This document shows positions 6,413 through 11,617 of a stretch of DNA of 12,616 nt, piece after piece (positions within the stretch are counted from its first letter, which is position 1; every line of letters starts with the position of its first letter). The notes below the pieces were generated by a model. That model made no database searches. It was not told the origin of the DNA and saw only the letters and a program-made list of their open reading frames with translations. A program made the position numbers and the translations under genes. The stretch is from SZAS-79 sp038319115 (GTDB lineage: Bacteria > Pseudomonadota > Gammaproteobacteria > Burkholderiales > SG8-39). The DNA lies in NCBI GenBank assembly GCA_038319115.1, contig JBBQCV010000099.1:1-12616 (forward strand), in the 5' to 3' direction.

Positions 6413-7414
6413 TCAGCGGTAGCGCAGGCGCTGCCCGATACCGAGGCGCTTGGCCTTCTCGAGCATTGCCGCCCCCAGCGCGATGTCGGACAGCGGCAAG
6501 CCGCGGTGCCAGAACAGGATGGTCTCCTTGTCGTTCTCTCGGCCGGGTTTTGCGCCCGCGACGATCTGGCCGAGTTCCGCATGCAGCGTCGCCTCCGACA
6601 ACTTGCCCGCATTCACGTGGGCACGCAACGCGCCGAATGGCCCCGAGCGCGCCTGGCCCCAGTCGTCCATCACCAGCTTGTCCATGATGTCGGTGAGCGA
6701 AAGCTCGATCGCGCTCATGGTTCCGTAGGGCATGACCAGCGCGCCTTTCTTGATCCACGCCGTCTTCAGCAACGGCGCGGGGGCGGCGAGGCGCGAGGCC
6801 TCGACCACGATGTCGGCGCCTTTGACGCACGACTCCCAGTCCGTGGTGACGGTGACCGGGCGCGCAAGGTCTTTTTCGAGCTGCGCGCCGAAGGCGTTGC
6901 GGCTCTCGGGGCGGCGCGAGTGGACGCGGATTTCCTTCAGGTCGAAAAGATGGTTCAGCAGGCGCACGTTCCAGTACGCGGTGCCACGCGCGCCGATGTG
7001 GCCCAGCACGCGGCTGTTCTTGCGCGCGAGATACTTGGCCCCCAGCGCGGTGACCGCGCCGGTGCGCATGTCGGTGATCACCGAGGCGTCGATCATCGCA
7101 ATCGGCGCGCCGTTCTTCGGGTCGGCCAGGTACAGCATGGCGAGTTCGGAGGGCAGGCCCTGCTTGTAGTTCTCGTAGAAGTCGCCCACCACCTTGACAC
7201 CCGCCATCCCGAGCGGCGCGATGTAGCCCCGCAGCACGTTGAAGTGGCCCGGGTAGGCTTTGTCGGGCACGAGGTGCATGCGCGGCTCGATGACCGTGCG
7301 GCCCAGGCCTTGGGCGCGCAGGCCTTCCTCGACCGCGTCGAGGATCTCCTGGTCGGACATCGCAAGGGCCTCGATATCCGGCGCGTTGAGGTAGTGCAGG
7401 TAGATGGGGTTCAT
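6413..7414 (-). CDS. Ornithine cyclodeaminase/mu-crystallin family protein (paralogue 1)
   Basis: The 333-residue protein belongs to the family of NAD(P)-dependent ornithine cyclodeaminases, alanine dehydrogenases and ketimine reductases. Expected substrate-carboxylate contacts are present as Arg45 (EPRMHL), Lys74 (GVKVVG) and Arg117 (MRTGA). The catalytic Asp is probably Asp250 or Asp251 (VMDDWGQ). The nucleotide-binding loop reads IGARGTA (140-146), where the family usually has GxGxQA; the second glycine is replaced by Arg. The end has GQIVAGAKPGRE and FWHRG, shared with its neighbour. The ATG at 7414 gives MNPIYLHYLN, the usual N-terminus; the long open frame upstream is only the antisense of the second paralogue. 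The real substrate is unknown. The two genes diverge from a 99-base spacer. Confidence 0.85.
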   Translation of the reverse strand: MNPIYLHYLNAPDIEALAMSDQEILDAVEEGLRAQGLGRTVIEPRMHLVPDKAYPGHFNVLRGYIAPLGMAGVKVVGDFYENYKQGLPSELAMLYLADPKNGAPIAMIDASVITDMRTGAVTALGAKYLARKNSRVLGHIGARGTAYWNVRLLNHLFDLKEIRVHSRRPESRNAFGAQLEKDLARPVTVTTDWESCVKGADIVVEASRLAAPAPLLKTAWIKKGALVMPYGTMSAIELSLTDIMDKLVMDDWGQARSGPFGALRAHVNAGKLSEATLHAELGQIVAGAKPGRENDKETILFWHRGLPLSDIALGAAMLEKAKRLGIGQRLRYR

Positions 7415-7470
7415 CGGGGGACGCAACGGTGGCGGGGTTTCGCTGCGCACGTCGCGCGGCGGGGACGGGC

Positions 7471-7499
7471 AAGTTAGCATCCCGCCTCCCGTGCGTCCA
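7471..7499 (-). promoter_or_regulatory. Possible sigma-70 promoter of OCD-family paralogue 1
   Basis: On the minus strand TGGACG (7499-7494) and TAACTT (7476-7471) are 17 bases apart, and a TG precedes the -10 as in extended promoters. This would give a leader of about 50 bases before the ATG at 7414. Both boxes are imperfect. The 99-base divergent spacer must hold signals for both genes; I could not find a comparable plus-strand promoter. Confidence 0.35.
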
Positions 7500-7513
7500 C
7501 GTTTGGAGCGAAC

Positions 7514-8530
7514 ATGCAGAACACAACCATCACGGTCCGGCTGCTGAGCCGCGCGCAGGTCGAAGCGCTCAGCCCCGGACCCGACGAACTCATCGACGTG
7601 GTGGCGGGGGGCCTCGCCGCGCACGGCCGCAAGGAAGTGGTCATGCCGCCCAAGGGCCACCTGCAACTCGACCACGTGGTGAACGGGCATTTCAACATCC
7701 TGTCGGCGTGGGTGGGGCCGGTGAAGCGCGCGGGCATCAAGGTGATCGGCGATTACGTCGACAACTGGCGCCACGGACTGCCCTCCGAGGTCGGCATGCT
7801 CACGCTGTACGACCCGGCCATCGGCGTGCCGGTGTGCATCATGGACGCGACCAGCCTCACCTGGCAGCGCACCGGCGCGGTGACCTGCGCGGGCGCGATG
7901 CACCTCGCGCCGAAGGATTCGACCGTGGTGGCGCACATCGGCGCGCGTGGGACGGCGTTCGCCAACATCCGCTTGCTCGCGCGCAAGTTCAAGCTGCGCG
8001 AGGTGCGCATCAACAGCGCACGCGCCGAATCGCGCGAGCGGCTGGTGGCGCGTGTGGAAGAGGAACTCGGCATCCGCGCGAAGGTTTTCGCCAGCGCGGC
8101 GGAGGCCATCGACGGCGCCGACATCGTCATCGAAGCCACGCGGCTGGAGAAACCCGAGGTGCTGATCCCAAACTACGCCGTCAAGAAAGGCGCGCTCGTG
8201 GTCACCTACGGCTGGATGATGGCCCTCGACCCGGCGGTGGTGACCGGCGCCTCCAAGGTCGTCGTTGACGACTGGGCGCAGTGCAAGGTGGGCGGCGCGC
8301 TCCACCCGATGATCGTCGATGGGCGCCTCAACGAGCAGAACCTGCACGCCGAGATCGGCCAGATCGTGGCAGGCCTCAAGCCCGGCCGCGAAGCCGGTGA
8401 CGGCACCATCGTGTTCTGGCACCGCGGCTTCGCAGTGAGCGACGTGGTGCTGGGGAACTGGATCTACGAGCGCGCCGAGAAGGAGGATGTCGGCACGAAG
8501 TTCGAGCTGCTGACGGCGGGCGAAGAGTAG
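7514..8530 (+). CDS. Ornithine cyclodeaminase/mu-crystallin family protein (paralogue 2)
   Basis: This 338-residue paralogue of the divergent neighbour has shared blocks along the full length: GHFNIL, GLPSE, RTGAVT, HIGARGTA (141-148), GADIVIEA, VDDWAQ (251-256), GQIVAG-KPGRE and FWHRG. Expected catalytic positions are Lys76, Arg119 and Asp252 or Asp253. The position of Arg45 in paralogue 1 is Lys47 here (MPPKGHL), so the substrate may differ. The same glycine in the nucleotide loop is replaced by Arg as in the neighbour, showing that the pair belongs to one subgroup. GGAG (7505-7508) five bases before the ATG is a good ribosome-binding site. I cannot name the reaction; NAD(P)-dependent amino or imino acid chemistry is expected from the family. 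Confidence 0.85.
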   Translation: MQNTTITVRLLSRAQVEALSPGPDELIDVVAGGLAAHGRKEVVMPPKGHLQLDHVVNGHFNILSAWVGPVKRAGIKVIGDYVDNWRHGLPSEVGMLTLYDPAIGVPVCIMDATSLTWQRTGAVTCAGAMHLAPKDSTVVAHIGARGTAFANIRLLARKFKLREVRINSARAESRERLVARVEEELGIRAKVFASAAEAIDGADIVIEATRLEKPEVLIPNYAVKKGALVVTYGWMMALDPAVVTGASKVVVDDWAQCKVGGALHPMIVDGRLNEQNLHAEIGQIVAGLKPGREAGDGTIVFWHRGFAVSDVVLGNWIYERAEKEDVGTKFELLTAGEE

Positions 8531-8621
8531 AAAGCTGGCCTTCCCGATTCGCCGGATTTCCGCCGTCCCGCATCAGCGCCAACACTATGGCGGCAACGAC
8601 AGAAAGGACCAAACGCCCCAA
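8531..8621. other. Spacer between OCD paralogue 2 and the toxin-antitoxin promoter
   Basis: These 91 bases hold no credible gene and no strong terminator hairpin with a T tract. They may mark the left border of the toxin-antitoxin insertion, but I see no direct repeats or transposon ends. Confidence 0.35.
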
Positions 8622-8647
8622 TTGACTGAATCGGACGATTCAGTCAA
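8622..8647. promoter_or_regulatory. 26-bp palindromic operator of the toxin-antitoxin module
   Basis: Two perfect 12-base arms, TTGACTGAATCG and CGATTCAGTCAA, are separated by only GA. The site ends 35 bases before the antitoxin ATG and spans its probable promoter. A DNA-binding site for the Phd/YefM antitoxin, alone or with the toxin, is the natural reading, since these modules repress themselves through palindromes at their promoter. A smaller inverted repeat, TCAAT-CC-ATTGA (8655-8666), and the palindrome TGAATTCA (8664-8671) follow and may be secondary sites. Confidence 0.75.
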
Positions 8648-8650
8648 AAT
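8622..8650 (+). promoter_or_regulatory. Predicted sigma-70 promoter of the toxin-antitoxin module
   Basis: TTGACT (8622-8627) matches five of six bases of the -35 consensus and CAAAAT (8645-8650) matches four of six of the -10, with an ideal 17-base spacing. The boxes are the outer ends of the palindrome, so a bound repressor would cover the whole core promoter. Transcription would start near 8657, giving a leader of roughly 25 bases, and AGAGGGG (8671-8677) is a strong ribosome-binding site five bases before the ATG. Confidence 0.65.
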
Positions 8651-8682
8651 GCTCTCAATCCATTGAATTCAGAGGGGTTCGA

Positions 8683-8934
8683 ATGAAAACCTTCACCGCC
8701 AATGAAGCCAAAACCCGCTTTGGGGAGTTCATAGATGAGGCGCAGCGTGCCCCTGTCCGCGTGATGCGGCGCGACCGTGTCGTGGGCGTGATGGTCAGCG
8801 CGCAGGACTACGAGGCGATGCGGCAGTTCTACGCAGACCGCCTGCGCCAGACGATGGACCGCATGGCCGATGAGGCCGAACGTGCTGGCTTGACCGAGGA
8901 AAAACTGGCCGAACTGCTGGCCGATGAAAGCTGA
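8683..8934 (+). CDS. Phd/YefM-family antitoxin
   Basis: The 83-residue protein begins MKTFTANEAKTRFGEFIDEAQ, the characteristic DNA-binding N-terminal region of Phd/YefM antitoxins. The strand pair VRVMRRDRVVGVMVSAQDYEAM (25-46) follows, and then an acidic helical tail (about 55-83) that would wrap the toxin. It should neutralise the PIN toxin encoded next and repress the operon through the upstream palindrome. Its last 11 bases overlap the toxin start (ATGAAAGCTGA). Codon use includes ATA for Ile and many A/T-ending codons, unlike the neighbours, which suggests acquisition by transfer. Confidence 0.9.
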   Translation: MKTFTANEAKTRFGEFIDEAQRAPVRVMRRDRVVGVMVSAQDYEAMRQFYADRLRQTMDRMADEAERAGLTEEKLAELLADES

Positions 8935-9364
8935 ATCCGGTCTTCGTGTCGTTATCGACACGAATGTCTGGATCAGCGCCGCGCTAAAAAAGGTCGGCGT
9001 GCCCGCCCGGGTCGTCCATATGATTTTCGCGCAAGGTCAACCGGTGTTCTCAGCGCAGACTTATTTCGAACTCGAGACCCGCCTCTGGCTCCCAAAATTC
9101 GATCGCTATGCGGGAATGGATGAACGCAAGACCTTCCTCCACGATGCGGGTTCGATTTCCTATTGGGTGGACGTCCCGCCGGAGACTGCGTCCCGAACAT
9201 TTTGCCGCGATGCCGAGGACGACAGGTTCATCCACGCCGCACTCGCTGCCGAGGCGCCCTGGCTCGTAACGGGAGACCAGGACTTGCTTACGGTGCCAAA
9301 GATAACCGGCCTGCGCATCATGTCGCCCATCGATGCATTGAAAATGCTGGAAGGCCGTCACTAG
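8924..9364 (+). CDS. PIN-domain toxin (putative ribonuclease)
   Basis: The 146-residue protein of the PIN toxin family (COG1569-type) probably cleaves RNA with a Mg2+ or Mn2+ site. The acidic residues expected for that site are Asp12 (VIDTNVWISA), Glu49 or Glu51 (FELET), Asp96 with Asp99/Asp100 (CRDAEDDRFIHAAL) and Asp118 (TGDQDLL). All are present, so the toxin looks intact. The start overlaps the antitoxin end by 11 bases and has no clear ribosome-binding site of its own, so toxin translation is likely coupled to antitoxin translation. The RNA target is unknown. Like the antitoxin it uses codons rare around it (ATA, CTT, TTA-type) and is relatively AT-rich. It converges on ubiX. Confidence 0.9.
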   Translation: MKAESGLRVVIDTNVWISAALKKVGVPARVVHMIFAQGQPVFSAQTYFELETRLWLPKFDRYAGMDERKTFLHDAGSISYWVDVPPETASRTFCRDAEDDRFIHAALAAEAPWLVTGDQDLLTVPKITGLRIMSPIDALKMLEGRH

Positions 9365-9463
9365 GGCCTTGCCCGAAGGCCGCGCCGAGAAAGTCCATCT
9401 TTCGATTGCCCAGATCCGCGCCGGGATTGGCTCTCAGCCAGATTCAATTTCTAAATTAGGCAA
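9365..9463. other. Convergent spacer between PIN toxin and ubiX, with a weak hairpin
   Basis: GGCCTT (9365-9370) and AAGGCC (9376-9381) form a 6-bp stem with a 5-base loop directly after the toxin stop, and GAAAG/CTTTC (9389-9403) could form another small stem. Neither is followed by a T tract, so a terminator role is only possible. The stretch beside ubiX (about 9438-9463) is AT-rich and may be the right border of the inserted module. Confidence 0.35.
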
Positions 9464-10063
9464 TCATTTCCCCTGCGGCGCCGGCCCCTTCGGCCCCACA
9501 TCCTCGCCCCAGCGCTTGACCACGCCCGTGTCCAGGCCGAAAAGATCGAGCGCCCGGCCCACCGAGTGGTTGACGATGTCGTCGATGGTCTTGGGCTTGG
9601 CGTAGAAAGCGGGCACCGGTGGCATCACGATCGCGCCCATCTCGGTGACCGCGGTCATGCTGCGCAGGTGGCCGAGGTGGTTGGGCGTCTCGCGCACCAT
9701 GAGCACCAGCCTGCGGCGCTCCTTGAGGACCACGTCGGCTGAGCGTGACAGGAGGCTGCCGGTCACGCCGCTGGCGATTTCCGACAGGCTGCGGATCGAG
9801 CAGGGCGCCACCAGCATGCCGAGGGTCTTGAACGAGCCCGAGGAGATCGCCGCGCCGATGTCTTCGTTGCGGTAGGTGACGCTGGCCAGGGCTTCGATGT
9901 CGCGCACCTTGAGGTCGGTCTCGTAGGCAAGCGTCACCTGCGCCGAGCGGCTCATGACGAGGTGGGTTTCCACCTCGAGCTTGCGCAGCAGTTCCAGCGC
10001 CCGGATGGCATACACCGTTCCGGAGGCGCCGGTGATGCCGACGATGAGGCGGGGGGCCGCCAT
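9464..10063 (-). CDS. ubiX: UbiX-family flavin prenyltransferase
   Basis: The enzyme joins dimethylallyl phosphate to FMN, making the prenylated FMN cofactor of UbiD decarboxylases. The 199-residue protein has the family flavoprotein signatures: VGITGASGTVYA (8-19), SSGSF (74-78), APCSIRSLSEIASG (86-99) and RETP (124-127). Its start lies two bases after the stop of the UbiD-family gene on the same strand, so the pair is one transcription unit. It may serve this UbiD alone or also ubiquinone synthesis elsewhere in the genome. The C-terminus (about 188-199, GPKGPAPQGK) is a short flexible tail. Confidence 0.95.
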   Translation of the reverse strand: MAAPRLIVGITGASGTVYAIRALELLRKLEVETHLVMSRSAQVTLAYETDLKVRDIEALASVTYRNEDIGAAISSGSFKTLGMLVAPCSIRSLSEIASGVTGSLLSRSADVVLKERRRLVLMVRETPNHLGHLRSMTAVTEMGAIVMPPVPAFYAKPKTIDDIVNHSVGRALDLFGLDTGVVKRWGEDVGPKGPAPQGK

Positions 10064-10065
10064 GC

Positions 10066-11451
10066 CTAGCCCCGCACCTTGCGGATGAGCGCGCGGGCGC
10101 GCTCGATCGCATCGGCCGGCAGCGTGTGGCGCTGCGAGAAATCCGGCCGCGGCTTGGTCGCGTCGATGATCATCTTGGCCGTCTTGCCGTTGTCGTTCGA
10201 CGGGTCGAGGATCGCGCCGAACGCGTTGCGGATCACGTCGATGTCGTCGTCGGCCTGCATGCGCGTGGCCATCGCCCAGAACACGTCCTGGTCGTCGAAC
10301 ACGTCGACGTCCTCGTCGACGATGATCACCAGCTTGAGGCTGATGTCCTCGGCAAAGGCGATCATCGCTGCATTCTTCTGCTGTCCGGGCACCGGGTTCT
10401 TCATGGCGACCACCGCGTGAAAGCGGCAAGTGCCCGATTTCGGATACGACACCTTGGTCACGTTCGAGAACGTCGAGCGCAGCGCCTTCAGCAGGCGCGC
10501 TTCCTGCGGGACTGCGAGCATGCTGCAGTGCTCGTCCGACATGCCGCCCACCACGTCCTGGTAGATCGCATTCTTGCGGTGCGTGATCGCGGTGATTTCG
10601 ATTACGTTCTCGGTCGAGCGCTCGGAGTGGTATCCGGTGAATTCGGCAAACGGGCCCTCGGGTTCGCGCACGCCCGGCAGGATGTGCCCCTCGAGCACGA
10701 TCTCGCCTTCGGCGGGGACTTCGATCGGTACCGACACGCAGCGCGAGATGTCGAGCGCGCGGCCGGCAAGCCCGCCGGCGACGGAAAATTCGTCCACGCC
10801 CATCGACCCTTTCCACAGCCCGGCGAAGGTCATGAGGGGATGGCCGCCGATCACGATGGCGACCGGGATCTCTTTCTTGAGCGCTTCGGCGCGGCGCACG
10901 TAGTCCCACAGGTGGCGGCGGCTGTGCAGGCTGGTGCCCAGGCGGGTCTTTCCCTTGACCTGCATGCGATGGTGGCTTGCGTTGCGCACGCCGGTTTCCG
11001 GATCCTTGGCGATGATGATGCCGTTGGTGATGTAGCGCCCGCCATCGCGTTCGAAGTGCTTCTTGATCGGAATGCGGGCGAGATCCACGTCGGCGCCCTT
11101 GTAAACCACCTCCTGCACCGGGCCCCGCTCATGCAGCTTCGGCTCGATGGCGCGGTCGCCGCGCAACGCCCACTCCTCGATCAGGCGCTCCTCGGACACG
11201 CCGAGGGCGAGCGCATAGCGGCCGCGCGTGGCGAAGACGTTGGTCACCACCGGGAACGCCGAGTCGGCGACGTTCTCGAACCACAGCACCGGCGCCTGCC
11301 AGGCGCGCCCGCGCTCGAGTTCGAGGGCGACCGCGGTGGCGTCGAAATCGAGGGCGATGCGGTCCTTGAAGCGCAGGATGTCCTTGGCATTGTTGCGTTC
11401 GACCTGGTCGAGGAATGCGCGCAGGTTCTGGGACTCGGCGGAGGAGGGCAT
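10066..11451 (-). CDS. UbiD-family prenyl-FMN-dependent decarboxylase, substrate unknown
   Basis: The 461-residue enzyme of the UbiD/Fdc/VdcC family carries out reversible, non-oxidative decarboxylation of aromatic or unsaturated acids with prenylated FMN. The active-site signature EGPFAEF gives Glu275 and Glu280, matching the conserved pair of Fdc-type enzymes, and NASHHRMQV (157-165) gives the conserved Arg162. It is shorter than the ubiquinone-pathway UbiD (about 490 residues). Its N-terminus (SAESQNLRAFLDQVERNN) also differs from that group, so I do not call it ubiD. I use the ATG at 11451; the frame is open to 11523, but the extra residues look uncoded. The adjacent ubiX supplies the cofactor. 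It is divergent from amtB. Confidence 0.88.
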   Translation of the reverse strand: MPSSAESQNLRAFLDQVERNNAKDILRFKDRIALDFDATAVALELERGRAWQAPVLWFENVADSAFPVVTNVFATRGRYALALGVSEERLIEEWALRGDRAIEPKLHERGPVQEVVYKGADVDLARIPIKKHFERDGGRYITNGIIIAKDPETGVRNASHHRMQVKGKTRLGTSLHSRRHLWDYVRRAEALKKEIPVAIVIGGHPLMTFAGLWKGSMGVDEFSVAGGLAGRALDISRCVSVPIEVPAEGEIVLEGHILPGVREPEGPFAEFTGYHSERSTENVIEITAITHRKNAIYQDVVGGMSDEHCSMLAVPQEARLLKALRSTFSNVTKVSYPKSGTCRFHAVVAMKNPVPGQQKNAAMIAFAEDISLKLVIIVDEDVDVFDDQDVFWAMATRMQADDDIDVIRNAFGAILDPSNDNGKTAKMIIDATKPRPDFSQRHTLPADAIERARALIRKVRG

Positions 11452-11617
11452 CGGAAAGGGTTCTCTTGGCGTGCGTTCAGGGGTGCCGAAGTCTAACAAG
11501 GGGCCGCAGGGCGCACTAGGCAAGTGCTGCCTTGTTTCGATTTCGGTTAGGCTACGCTGGCAGGCCGGGACACGACATCGGCCGCGAGGGCACCACTTAA
11601 ATTCAGGGGAGAACTAT
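11452..11617. promoter_or_regulatory. Divergent ubiD-like/amtB spacer
   Basis: These 166 bases separate two divergent genes and must hold both promoters. The half near amtB is relatively AT-rich. AGGGGAG (11605-11611), six bases before the amtB ATG, is a strong ribosome-binding site. I searched for a sigma-54 element (GG-N10-GC) and found no good match. TTGTTT (11532-11537) and TACGCT (11553-11558) are only 15 bases apart, so they make a poor sigma-70 pair. Confidence 0.4.
11513..11527. promoter_or_regulatory. Possible NtrC-type operator
   Basis: GCACTAGGCAAGTGC is a GCAC-N7-GTGC inverted repeat in which the bases next to the arms (T and A) also fit the NtrC consensus GCACY-N5-RGTGC. It lies about 90 bases before the amtB ATG, a usual place for a nitrogen-control site at an ammonium transporter gene. 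The outer T and A of the full consensus are missing and no sigma-54 promoter was found, so the call is tentative. Confidence 0.35.

Noticed and set aside
6035..7477. 480-codon plus-strand open frame opposite the Bug gene start and OCD paralogue 1
   Set aside because: It crosses two genes and their spacer and has no domain signature; it is a shadow of the GC-rich third-position pattern.
7415..8422. Very long minus-strand open frame extending paralogue 1 upstream to a total of 669 codons
   Set aside because: The extra part is the exact antisense of the well-supported plus-strand OCD paralogue 2, has no recognisable domain, and the family N-terminus starts at 7414.
9365..9403. Bidirectional terminator between the toxin gene and ubiX
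   Set aside because: The stems are only 5-6 bp and neither side has a T tract; kept only as a weak hairpin note.
10126..11496. 456-codon plus-strand open frame opposite the UbiD-family gene
   Set aside because: Low-complexity His/Arg/Val-rich product typical of antisense frames in GC-rich DNA; the opposite strand encodes a clear UbiD-family enzyme with its active-site residues.
11528..11617. Sigma-54 promoter for amtB
   Set aside because: The best candidate, TGGCAGGCCGG near 11558, lacks a GC or TTGC -12 element at the required distance.
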